A stretch of DNA of 64,000 nt from Desmodesmus armatus. Lineage: Eukaryota; Chlorophyta; Chlorophyceae; Sphaeropleales; Scenedesmaceae. The notes below the pieces were generated by a model. That model was given only the letters and a program-made list of their open reading frames with translations, was not told the DNA's origin and did not search any database. The stretch lies in the NCBI GenBank assembly GCA_007449985.2, contig VIIQ02000180.1:89501-153500 (forward strand), read 5' to 3'. A program made the position numbers and the translations under genes. Shown here piece by piece: positions 1 through 10,700 of this stretch (positions within the stretch are counted from its first letter, which is position 1; each line of letters opens with the position of its first letter).

Positions 1-655
1 TGCCCGCTCCCCCCCTGGTAATGGTACAGGGCGACTTGACAGGCTCTGCTCTGCTTCCACACAGGGACACATGTGCTGTGCAGCACCGACAACTCAAAGG
101 GGCAAGTGCCCCTTGACAGGTCAAAATGTACATGGTGTACTGTTACAGGAGTGACACGATTCCTGCCACGTATGCCAGCTTGCAGACAGATCCCTGCAAT
201 GATAAAAGGTGCAGGGATTACCTGGGGCCACCTCAGGTGACCTGATGCACTGCTAAGTGCATGTTGTCTTGACCCCACCATTCACCCAACCCAAATCCAC
301 CGTGCCAAACACCAAACCCACATCAAACCCTTGCTGCACCGCTGGCTGCTACCAACATGGTGGTTGTAAGTGACTTCAGGCAGTCACCTCAAACCTAAGT
401 CACACATCACGGTGCAACCCACCGTATATACACTGTGGGAGCCACTGGCAGTACAACATCTGCACCAGTGTTGCTGAGCCAATGCAGCACATTGCCATCT
501 GCCTGCCACAAACCTACCACCAGCAAGGAGTCAGGGAAACAATATACAACACAGTATACAGTGCACAAGCAACGTATAGAAACGTGCGCGTTGGCTGAAA
601 CGGCACAGCAAAGTGCAGTACGCCAGCCAACCAGGTAGGCCTGCACCTTTGACCC
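1..655. other. Intergenic sequence, no gene seen
   Basis: No open frame here shows family resemblance or a splice pattern I can defend. The stretch lies downstream of the minus-strand gene ending at 833 and is probably its 3' flank. A TTACA on the plus strand near 145 would read TGTAA on the minus strand, but it is too far from the stop to be called a poly(A) signal. Confidence 0.5.
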
Positions 656-744
656 TCAGGCTCTGCAGCTGAACTCCTCCATGAGCACAATCATCGCCCT
701 ATCAAGGTGCCCAGCCAACTTGCTGGCCAAAACCCAAAAGGCTC
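656..744 (-). repeat. Diverged tandem copy of the terminal coding tail of the 833-2350 gene
   Basis: Read on the minus strand, this segment encodes a tail ending MEEFSCRA-stop. The tail of the neighbouring gene ends MEEFSCTA-stop at 833. The match covers about 30 codons and starts at the same glutamate codon. The copy keeps an open frame and its own stop, and is preceded by a CAG that could act as a splice acceptor (exon start 744). It may be an alternative last exon or a decayed duplicate in the 3' UTR. Confidence 0.6.
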
Positions 745-832
745 CTGCACGTGGATTGATCGACCACAGCCCAGACACAGCAAAAGCACAGCACCTCAGC
801 AACCGGGCGGGTCCTGCATAATCTCCAATTAG

Positions 833-2350
833 TCATGCTGTGCAGCTGAACTCCTCCATGAGTGCAGTCACATCCCTCAGCCAGGGAGCCCGTCCAACCT
901 GCGTGCCAAAAAACCTAAACGCCTCCACAAACCCCAGCAGATCCTTCTGCCCCATCTCACCAACCCTGCCCCGCACCAGCACCACCAAACCCTGCAGCCA
1001 GGGCTCAGGAGGGGCACACCCCACAAACAGCAGCCCCCGGACAATACGCTGCAGCTCTTCTAGGGTGAAGTCTGAGGGCTGTGTTGCTGCAAACAGGGCT
1101 GACAGCATGGGGCGTGGCGGCGGCAGCAGCAGCAAAAGGCACGTGTAGGTCACACGGTGTGCCAGGCTGCCGGCGAGCATCAAGGGAACAGCTGCTGCCT
1201 GCCCGAGCAACTGCTCGGCTTCATCCTGCAGCAGCTGCTGCTGCTGCTTTGGGGTTGCTGGTGGGTGGGGCTGCTCTGCAGAGCTGACCCGCTGCTGCTG
1301 CTGCTGCTGCTGGAGGCAGTCCAGCACCTTCTGCCGAAATTCTGGCGTCTGCAGCCTGTCATCGTCAACATTCACGTTCACCCAGCGCATGCTGCACACT
1401 AGGGAGATAGTGAAGTCAGCTAGCTGCTGCAGCAAGACCTCCTCTGCAGCTGCCGTTGCTTCACACACAGCCGATGACGCGGCCGCTGCACCAGAATCCT
1501 GCTGCTGCCGCTGCTGCTGCTGCTGCTGTGTGACCAGCTGGCGTGCTAGGAGGTAGGAGTACACATTGGCAATGGTTGCAAGCCATTGCTCCCAGGCTGC
1601 AGGGTCTGCCGCTGACATTGGCCGCGACCAGCGGGGTGTGCCATAGCCTACACAGCACAGCAAGGCACAACATATGGTTTCACAGCTGCCGTATGCACCA
1701 CTTGCGGTCCTGTCTGCATGGATGCTGTATAAGATGCCGTGAAGTGCATGAGAGGAACACTGCTGCAGGTTTCCATCACATATACAGGGCTGCTGTGTGC
1801 CAAACAAGTGCCAAGCTGTGTTTACAAGGTGCTGTGACGGTTGCGTGCATGGCATTCTGGTAGGTGATCATAGCGATGAGTGAAGAGCCGGGTCCTCACC
1901 AATGGGCAGTGGCTGCACGACCTGTATGGGCAGAGCAGCAACAGCTGCCAGGATCTCTGCCAGGTGCTCAGGTTGACAGCTGTGGGCTCCGGCAGGAAGA
2001 GCCTCTCCGCTGCTGCTGCTGCTTTTGGCGCTGCCGGCACTGCTGTTGCTGCCGTTGGTAATGACACTGCTGACGTCAGCATGCCCTGCGGCTGCAGAGG
2101 TGCTGCGGCTGGCAGCAGCGGGAAAGCCAGCAGCTGCGTGTTGCTGATGCTGCGGCATCAAGTGCTGCTCTACTGCTGCACGGTATGTAAGCAGCCAGGT
2201 TTGGTTGGGCAGCTGGCTGGTGAAGAAGTCGAGCAGGTCACGCGTGGCAATGTCATCAGTGCTGCTGCTGCCTGACTCTGTGCTGAGCAGGGCTGCTCTG
2301 TACGTTTCGCGAACGTTGGTTCCAGTCTGTGCAAGCTGGCTGCAGCTCAT
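833..2350 (-). CDS. Unidentified helical-repeat protein, 3' part (5' end uncertain)
   Basis: I do not recognise a named family. Two exons are supported: 1900-2350 and 833-1647, joined by a GT-AG intron whose phase works (451+815 = 1266 nt, 422 codons including stop). The last 80 residues form two similar helical units, one with LEELQRIVRGLLFVGCAPPE and one with DLLGFVEAFRFFGTQV. This resembles the degenerate helical repeats of algal organelle RNA-binding factors of TBC2/FASTK type, but the resemblance is only to the pattern. Gln runs from CAG tracts interrupt the middle. The ATG at 2350 may be internal: a CAG acceptor lies just upstream and an open stretch at 2474-2734 could be an earlier exon. 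Real gene: likely. Function: unknown. Confidence 0.5.
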
Positions 2351-3582
2351 GGTGGGCAGTACGGCCTGTGGGCAGGAGAATGCAGGAAGGCTAGCCTGTC
2401 AGTGCTGCTGGTGCCCCTTGAAGTTGATGCACACTTGACCTGATGGGCAAGACCAGCAGAAAGTTTTTAGCTACTAAGTCATACTGATGGTTGAAAAACT
2501 GCTTGACCAGGTTGGGCTTGACAGCAGGGTGTGTGCTGCTGCTTGCCAAGGCTGACACAGCAGTACTCTTGCCTCAAGCTCCAGCAAGCGAGCCACAAAG
2601 TCGGCTCCATGACGTGCGCCTGACAGAGGTACTGATGATGCTTTCAAACGAGTCTTGGCCCTCTGGCCGGTGCTGCCACTGCGATAGCCATGATGTAGTG
2701 CTGCCGTTCCGTGATGCGAGAACGCGGCAGCCATGGCGTACAGTAGTGGGACACTTTCACTTCACAAACTTATAGCCCTACCAAAACACGCCTGCTGCAC
2801 GCTTGAGATGGCGCGGGCACATTTCAGGGCCATGTGACAGTTGAGTCATCTGATACAAGTACTTGTATCTGTTGTGGGCTTCAGCCACTTCAGTAGGGAA
2901 GCAGTTGAGATGAGCAGCAATCTGAGCAGCTGTGCTGTAATGGAAGCCACACAATGCTTGCACGCCTATCAGCACATGTGCTGTACAGCTTCTGGGCCAG
3001 GCACAATGCTGCACAAGCTGCTACTTGAGCACCCGCCCAGTGAGTGACCTTTCCAAGCACTTGCAAAAATAGGAGCGGCATGGCAATGCAGACGCATCAC
3101 ATTGAACTGCAGCACATCGCATTGCCCCACTACCTGACAAGCATGGGTGCCTGAAGAGTGCTGGCACAAAGCAGTTTATACTGACAGCCTGTTGCTGCTA
3201 TTCACCACCTTGAGACCTCTTGCTGACCACCTGTGTCACATACATGCCCACACCCAGGGGACACGTCACTGTATATCAACAGTGTGACAGCAACACACTA
3301 GTACTTGACAACAAAGCCAGGCAACCTCAACAAACCCAACCAAAAAAACCCGTGTTGCTCTGTGTGCTCCACCTGAAAGGCGGCACTACGACCCACAGCA
3401 CCTGAACCCAGTAAAACAAAGGCTAACCCAGGCTAATTCAAGTTCCATGCATTTGTCCTGTCAGCAAAGTAGGTCCGAACTGTGTGCAGATCTGCTGCAG
3501 TACCAGACGCACACGCAGCCTTCACAAAAGCTGACAGTAGTCTGTATGCAGTGCACAGACTGCCTGAGGCCCCCAGGCAGTA

Positions 3583-3722
3583 AAAGAATGCCCCGACCTC
3601 GGTTACTGGGGCCACAGCAATCCCATCCACTGTACCACACACATGTATAACACCAAAAGCTCCAACCGATGGGGTCACAACAGTCCCAACCACCACGCCA
3701 TCCACCGTAACACAGACAACCG
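3583..3722 (-). repeat. Two-copy imperfect repeat of about 65-78 bp, open on the minus strand
   Basis: Minus-strand translation gives two related units, one beginning VCVTVDGVVVGTVVTPSVGA and the next VCGTVDGIAVAPVTEVGAFF. Both copies are in one open frame (3433-3840, about 135 codons). No splice partners or family resemblance are visible, so this is either a repeat in non-coding DNA that happens to be open or an exon of an unrecognised gene. Confidence 0.45.
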
Positions 3723-4169
3723 TTGCACTACCACAGCTTTGGACGGAACCAGACGCTAGCAACGCAACTGCACGATCATAACACAGCATGTCATAGCACA
3801 GGAGCCACGAGGCGCCTGAGCACATCCTTGCTGCAGGCAAACCTCACACCAGGCACTGCTGCTGCCACCGACAAAAAGCAGGGGTCTCCCCAGTATTTGG
3901 GTCATAGTGTCGTGCTTTGCCTTTCGTACTGCTTTCCACGGCGATCACACTGCTACATGGTGCTGGCTCCGACTTGTGCTGAACTGAGTCAGCATGCATG
4001 CATCTGTTGGCAGCACCCCCACCCTCTGACCATACATTCCTTGTCGCATTCACACAGTGACTCTGTTGGATCCCAACATGTGCAACCTGCTGGTAATGTC
4101 AACCACAACAATCAACAACCCCCACAGCTACCCAATCAAAAAACAAGCACTGTCTCAAAACCAAACACA

Positions 4170-4174
4170 TTACA
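4170..4174 (-). terminator. Possible TGTAA poly(A) signal of the PAP2 gene
   Basis: TTACA on the plus strand reads TGTAA on the minus strand, the common chlorophyte polyadenylation signal. It lies about 250 nt after the PAP2 stop at 4425. The tail duplicate at 4293-4424 would then fall inside the 3' UTR. Confidence 0.35.
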
Positions 4175-4292
4175 CCACAACCCCCCCCCCTCGACATCTC
4201 AATTGCAGCATTCAAACGCGCCACCCTGCTGCAAGCATACTGCCACAGCTGCAAGCATACTGACACCCCAATGCTGCTGGTACTGCTGCTGT

Positions 4293-4424
4293 TCAGTAGC
4301 GGCTGCTGCCGAGGCCATTTGAATCTGCGACAGGCACCACCCCCTGACTTGTACTAGTAGCCTTGACCTCACCCGGTGTGTGTATCTCTGCAGGCCTCAC
4401 CACATCATCAGCATCTGCAGCTGA
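4293..4424 (-). repeat. Tandem copy of the last ~40 codons of the PAP2 gene
   Basis: It follows the PAP2 stop directly. The minus-strand translation repeats the PAP2 tail: both contain SQGVVPVADSNGLGS and end R-Y-stop, and both carry D-D-(V/M)-V-R-P-A-E followed by GEVKATS. The copy has a two-residue insertion (T-S) and is otherwise in frame to its own stop at 4293-4295. It would be translated only on stop readthrough or by use of an alternative acceptor. Confidence 0.7.
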
Positions 4425-7379
4425 TCAGTAGCGGTCGCTGCCAAGACCATTTGAATCTGCAACAGGTACCACCCCCTGGCTGGTAGCCTTCACCTCACCC
4501 AGAGTGTGCAACCTGCTCAGCTCTGCAGGCCTCACCATATCATCACCATCTGCAGCAGCTGCTGCTCCGGTCAGAGAGTCAGCACGGGTAGGGTGCACTG
4601 CATTATACCCGGAACCACTGCCTGAGGCTGTCCGTTGCGGAGGGGCCACAGCTGCAGGAACTGCCATGGCCTCCTTACCGCCGCTGCTGCTGTGTGTCAG
4701 GCTGGTTTGTGTGAGGGGCAGCTGCTCTCCTTCCTCCTTTTTGCGCAGCTGCTGCTGGTAGTAGTTGAGCTGGCCAAGAGCGATGATTGTGCAGGGGGTC
4801 ATGTACACCAACGCTGCGACAAAGCCACCCTGCATCAGCATAAGAATCAAAAACCACAGCAGCAGCAGCAGCAGCAGCAGCAGCGGCAGGCGGGCAGACG
4901 TATTTGAGTGAGTTTGCCAGCACCGTGGGCTGCCAAGATATAGTGTGGACTAGGAAGAGTAGCTGGATAAGTTGGCGCCATAAGAGCATGCTACCGCCGA
5001 GAATCTGAGCAAGATCTCTGCCTCTCCCTCAAGATTCTCCCCGGGCCGTTCCAGCTGCATCACTGCCCCTCATCTGTTTCCACTGCCTTTCTGCTGACAG
5101 GATCAGCTTGAGATCGGACAGATTCAGCATAACAATGCTTCCCTGCCAAGAGGCAGTGACGCACCGTTATGCTACATACTTCCGGTCTCATGCTGATCCT
5201 GTCAGTGGAAAGGCAGTGGAAGTATTGCCTCTCAGCCCAGCAGGATTTCCAAATGCTGTACAGCATCCACAGCAAGCCTCTCACCAAAATATCATCGATG
5301 TTGTGCCTGTTGTCCCTGAAGCGTGTCACGCCAATGCACCAAGCGATGCTCAGCACAGCCAGGCCCCACACAATGAACAGGCCCTGCAGGATTTCGCCCA
5401 GCAGCCTGCGCCCGCAGCCCTGACCACCCCACACACTGCCCATGTACTTCAGCCCCTCACGCCAGTACAGTGCATGCACCAGGTACAGGATGGTGAACCT
5501 GTATGCACGAGATGAAGACAGTACCAAAAATCACGCCACGATCAAACCATAAATTGCACGATGGGTCACACCAGGGGAGAAATAACGGGCACAAGGTGCA
5601 GTGGCTGGTGGAAAGTCACACAGGTGTGGTTTGAACAGACAGTGGAGTGCATCGCATGACAGCACATTGCCCTGCAGCCTGAGTGCTGTGCATGTGAGCA
5701 GCTGCCGGAGCTGCAGGCAGGAAACTGTCTTGACGTTGTCTGCTAATTGTGGTATGACACAGCAGCCTGCATGCTGCAACACACAGCACATGGTAAACAC
5801 TTGCGGAAAACTGCATGCAACGCGCTCTGAGACAACTCCATGCAGCGCTCAGAGGCTGCAGCACTCGGGGCTCTCACCAGCACAGGCTCATGGAGTTTGA
5901 GCTGTGGCCAGAGGGGAAGGACTTCCTGCAGCAGCAGCAGTACGCAGCACAAAACGGCAGCCCATGTTAGTACACGCACACAGGCAGGAAACACACATGT
6001 GCCTGCATAGCACTTGCGCAGGTGCCAATACTCCAACATGCACATCTCCAATGACGACAGGGCGAGTATTGTGCAAGTGTGGCAAAAGGTTAGCGACCTG
6101 AACCAACACGCCCTGCAGGTTGGTGCTGGTTGGTGCGGCTGTGCTACTAGAGGCTGCTGCAGCAATAACATCAACGGTGATGATTTGTCCAGGATGTCCA
6201 TACACTTCAAAGGTAAAGGGTGTGTCTTCATTTTCCCAGTTGCGCGTTCCAAACGCTATAGACCGTGTTTCCAAAAACCCTGCCTGCAAAGCCCTGCCTG
6301 ATTGCTGCCTAATTGCCGTCATGAACACACCTGCCATCCTGGACGAAGTGACTCTCCAGCAATGCTGGGTCGCAGCCGGGCAAAGCGACGTTACCGCCTT
6401 TGCAGCGTTCCTTGTAATCTGGCCGGTACCTGCAAGTCCGCCAGGTCAGCACAGCGCGTCAAGTATTGGTGTGTCGGTGTCTCAGAGTCTCTGGATGACT
6501 TCCGCCGAAGCAAGCTGCAGGACTGCAACCCCAGCATGACAAACATGCAGATGCACCTGGTGCAAAGCAGCAGACTCCAGGGTCCTGCAAAACCCCACCA
6601 AAACCCCATGCATGTTTCTGAAACCCAAATGTACCTGCTTGCCCAGGGCTTGGTGGCCTCTGTGATGGCCAGCACAACAGCAAAGCCGATGATGGCCCAC
6701 CAGATGATGTGGAAGAAGGCATGGATGGCCATGGTCAAGCTTTGGCGCCTGCGGCACTCGCGCAGAGGCACCAGCAGGGTGCAGCAAAGGGTTGATTTTG
6801 CGTTGCAGGTCGTGTCAAGGGTGTGTGTGCATGGGGAGGAGTGAAGGGAGGGGTGGTGTCGGGGGGAGTATGTGGAACACCAAAAGATATCAACCGCCCC
6901 AGGCTAGAACAATGGTTCTGGGCTGGCTGGGAGTGGGTCTGTGGCATGCACATGCGCCTTAGCTATGCCTGACACAACATAATGTGCTTGCTGATGTGTG
7001 CTGCTTAGCTGGTTGATGCAGCCGCACTGCAGTACAAGCATTCCGTAGTATACCCCCCCCCCCCCCCTAGAAGCCACACTCACTTCCACATGGCGCCAAA
7101 CTCCACAGCTGCAACCGTGACCACCAGGCCGATGAGCGGCAGGATACCTGCCAGCTCAAGAGATACCGTGTCTGGGCGGTTGGGAAACGCCACACTGGCA
7201 TCATACGGTGTCAGAGGTCTGTGTTCAGGCTGGACTGCCATGTTGCCAACGGCGGCAACGGCTGCTGCTGCAGCGAGAATGATCCAGCCTCCGTGCGTCT
7301 GATAGCGAAAGATGTCCTTCCATCTGACGCTCCCACACCCCCAGGAGGACGCTCCAACATGACTTGAGCTGCGACCCAT
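4425..7379 (-). CDS. PAP2-superfamily lipid phosphate phosphatase, 391 aa
   Basis: Expected to remove phosphate from lipid phosphates such as phosphatidic acid at a membrane. Exons on the minus strand: 7084-7379, 6635-6748, 6331-6429, 5878-5925, 5285-5498, 4425-4829. All have GT-AG borders and sum to 1176 nt. The three PAP2 signature motifs appear only after splicing: K132-P-W-A-S-R-Y-R-P140; K-S-F-P-S-G-H177; and T-R-F-R-D-N-R-H251 followed by N-I-D-D-I-L. Motif 3 has Thr in place of the usual Ser. Hydrophobic segments lie at about 23-40, 75-95, 105-125, 185-200, 220-240 and 258-275, giving a six-span layout typical of LPPs. The C-terminal 110 residues are a Ser/Ala-rich cytosolic tail. The start is the ATG opening exon 1 (MGRSSSHVG). 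An upstream exon cannot be excluded. Confidence 0.88.
5077..5222. mobile_element. 146-bp foldback element (MITE-like) in PAP2 intron 5
   Basis: The two halves are inverted repeats of each other over about 65 bp each. The left arm starts TTTCCACTGCCTTTC and the right arm ends GCAGTGGAA. Both arms contain CTGACAGGATCAGC and AGCATAAC. The loop is only about 15 bp. It lies wholly in the intron between 4829 and 5285. No coding capacity. I could not define a target-site duplication. Confidence 0.65.
7053..7067. repeat. C15 homopolymer in PAP2 intron 1
   Basis: Fifteen consecutive C on the plus strand, just inside the donor of PAP2 exon 1. Such runs are prone to length error in assembly. Confidence 0.9.
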
Positions 7380-7747
7380 TGGGTGTTTCTGCTACTGCTT
7401 CTGTTGCTGCTATGGCACGGTGAGGGACCGACGGCCTTTCGTGGCAGGAAGGAGAGGTCTATGGAATGCAAAAAAAGTGTTTATGGCGAAGCTGGACTGC
7501 TTGAAGTGACTTTGCGACCTTCCGGCAACGGCCTTCCAGCGATCTGCACTGAAAACAGGCTTGCTGTCTCCTGCGGTCTGGCAGATGACCCTCTCAACTA
7601 CGCTCTCATTGCTGGGTGCACTAGCAGGTGAACATACAAAGCACGTCCTTACGTTTGCCCACAAGTTGACTCAACCAGTCAATCGGCGTTTTACACCTAC
7701 AGAAGGGCTCATTTTGAATTCATTGATGTTGGCCAACAAATCTATCA
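7380..7747. other. Spacer between VPS13 3' end and PAP2 5' end
   Basis: Both neighbours read leftward, so this interval holds the promoter and 5' UTR of the PAP2 gene and the 3' UTR of nothing to its right except VPS13, which ends its coding at 7748 and runs into it. No open frame of interest. The only recognisable signal is the TGTAA listed below. Confidence 0.5.
7691..7695 (-). terminator. Likely TGTAA poly(A) signal of VPS13
   Basis: TTACA on the plus strand, TGTAA on the coding strand, about 53 nt past the VPS13 stop codon. Confidence 0.5.
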
Positions 7748-10700
7748 CTACAGCATCAGCTGGCGGGGCCAGGCACTGCTGGCCAGCAGCGTCTCAACCC
7801 GCAGGCAAGCCCTCTCCAGCAGCCGCTGCAGCTCCAGAGCAGCCTGCTCGCTGCCGCAAGGCACCTGATGCCCAACGAACCACTTGCACCCTCCCCAGCC
7901 ACCTCCCTCCTGCACCGCCGCAGCAGCCAGACCGTCGACGCCATCGGCGGCTGTGCGTGCCCCCGCAGGCTCCAAGCCCCAACTCGCCCCCATCAACCCC
8001 CCACCAACTGCTGCTGCCACAGCTGCAGCAGCACCTGCTGCAGCTGCCTCCAACTCTGCATGGGTGATGGTGGCAACACGGCTGCCTGCCGCCGGCCACC
8101 TGCCCACCCCACCTGCCTGTACACCTGCTGCTGTTGGTACACTGGGAGAGCAGACTGCTCCTGCTGTTGGTGACGACAGCTGCTGCAGACGTGCTGTTGC
8201 AGCTGCCGTCTTGCCCGCCCCTGCCTCAAACCCAGGCCCTGCCCGGCTCAACCCTGCAACGGAAAGCAACTCCCTCAATCCTGAAGAAGATGCCCCAGGA
8301 GAAGCATCACTCATCACACCCTCCCCTCCCTTACCACCTGCAGCCCCATTGCTGCTTCCACCCTCCAAACCACCCTCAATGCCCATATCACCCTCCCAGC
8401 TGCTGCTACCACCACCCAATAAGTCATCCGCAGCCGTTGCTGTTTGTGCTGGCCCGGCTTGGCGAGCAACACCATCAGACGCAGCAGCAGCAGCAGTGTC
8501 AGCAGATACAGCGGCAGCAGACGCAGCAGGGTCGCCTGCCATGCACAGCAACCGCAGGCTGCTACCCTCCGCCGTTACCATCATGACATCACGCACGTCC
8601 AGCACAAACATCAGCTGCGGGTCCTTGTACTGAACACACACTGCCGGCTGCTGCTGCTTCCTCTGCTGCTGCTGCTGCTGCTGTGGCTGCTGCTGCTGTG
8701 GCTGCTGCTGCTGGTCACCATTTGGCTGGACTGATGCAGCAACAGACTGCTGCTGCTGATCCTGCCCTGCAGCTGGCAGCTTGCCTGGCGTCGGTACCGC
8801 AGCAGTGCTGCAGTCTGTGCTGTCGGCAGAGGCTGCTGCTGCTGCCCCTGCTTGCGGTGTGGTGCGGCAGGCCAGCAGCAGCAGGTGACCCACAGTCACC
8901 ACTGCATATAGCCCCTGCTGCAGCTCAACACAGCCCAGGAACTCCTCACGCAGGAATGGGCCCTGCAGCGTAACCCAGAAAACGGAGCAAAGGTCATCAT
9001 ATGATCATATGAGCACGAGCCACATGGCATGTCAAGTGTGTGCGCATTCAGCGAAAGCTTCTGCGTATCATATGCAGTGCTGCTCTGGCACAACCGTCGT
9101 GCTTTGCCACACACACCACCGCCAAGGAGGTTGAGGAACCACACTGCGAGCATGCTCACCACCTGTTGCCAGTGTGTGGCAAATAGTACGTTGAATGAGT
9201 GCAAGAGAACCCCCCTCCCTCACCGGTGTGTGATGCAACAGCGCCCTGCCCAAGCTCTCCAGCCTGTCATACGGCCGCAACAGCTGCCCCGCCGCTACGT
9301 ACCGCGGCACGCGCAGCGCCACAGCCCCAGGCACCTGCTCAGCCAGAAGCCTCACAAAGCTACTGGCAGTGCTCTCCGACATCTCCAGCAGCAGCAACGC
9401 AGGCAGCACTAGCGTCTGCGCCGCCGCCCTCAACACACCCCTCACCGGCTGCCCTGCCTGGAAGCTGCGCAGGAGGTGCTGGAAGGTCAGGCTGTACCCC
9501 GCCACCAGCACATGCAGCAGGTCCTGGCCGCTGCCAGGCTGGCCACTGCTGCCACTGCTGCCGCCAGCCGCCGCGGCTTCGGCGGCTGAGCGAATGCTGC
9601 CACTGCGCAGTGCTGCCATGCTGCCGGACTCCAGCCCAGGCCGGTGCATTCCTAGGCCACTGCTGCCGCCCCAGCCGCCGCCAGGCTGCTGCTGCTGCTG
9701 CTGCCAGGATAGGCCGTCAGGAGCCAGGGGCAGCAGCGCAGCCTTACTGCGCTTACTGCCCTTGGCAATGCTGTTGCTGACACCGTAGGCCATGACACGC
9801 ATCCCACGCAGCAGCCGCTGCACACTGCGGTAGGGGCCCCAGCGGGCCGAGTGAGCTGGAAGTGTGACCAGGTTCCAGAAGCCAAGGCCCAGGGCCTGCA
9901 GCAGCCGGGCCGGGTCCCCAAAGATGTCCAGGGAGGCCAGCACCTTGGGCAGCTCCTGGTAGGCAGCGAGGATGTAGTGGCGCCCAAGGACCTGCACGCA
10001 CACACACACTACAGCGCTGAGCATGACGGCTGATAAAGGGTTTGGTTGGACAGATGCGAGGACAAGAACCTGCACTGGACCCATCAACAGCTTACACATC
10101 AATATCTTACATTTTTGTTGGCTCCGTGTGCAGCTCCTGCTTCTTGCACCATTTGTTCAGAAGACACCATTAACCAGGGCAGTATGTCCAGGCTGTGGGA
10201 GTTGTGCTGAGCGGCCCAAAACCCGGAGGAAACCATAACATAAGAGCTGCACACCCAGGACGCTACACACCACCTGCAGGCTATAACTGAAGGCATGCAC
10301 AAGGACTCAACAGGCCCCTGCCTAAACACCACCCGCGGAACACCAGAGGCCCCAGAGTCCCACACAAGGGCGCACCTGTACCAGCGACTCAGTGTTGATC
10401 ATGATGTGAGTGCTGCTGAAGGGGGCCAGGGTAAGCCACGCGCCCTCCTCCGCATGCGCCAGGGCCAGCGCCATCTGCAGATACACCGGCAGCGGGCTGC
10501 TGGACGCAGCAGCGACCGCTGCCGCTGCTGCACCAACGTTCGCAGCTGCAGTGCTGTCGCGCTGGGAGCTGGTACTGCTGCCTTCAAGCCCAGCCCCATC
10601 TGCGGATGCAGCCGTCGCCAAAGTGCCCGAGGTGCTGTCAGTATCACCAGCTGCTGCAGCTGCAGTTGGCTCAGCGTCCTCACCGCTGCTGCCTGTTGCA

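Larger units (their letters stand above)
2351..4292. other. Mostly intergenic; possible upstream exon and small repeats
   Basis: On the minus strand 2474-2734 is open (a stretch includes RLLELEARVLLCQPW) and could be a 5' exon of the preceding gene, but I could not fix its splice sites. A perfect 18-bp palindrome lies at 2852-2869. A minus-strand open stretch at 3433-3840 carries an internal duplication listed separately. I see nothing else to support. Confidence 0.4.

Noticed and set aside
5531..5800. Open minus-strand frame once thought to carry a degenerate PAP2 motif 2
   Set aside because: The true motif (K-S-F-P-S-G-H) is in the 48-bp exon 5878-5925, which joins in phase to 5498; the frame in question is intronic.
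7884..8633. Plus-strand open frame of 249 codons
   Set aside because: Antisense to the last VPS13 exon; low-complexity shadow.
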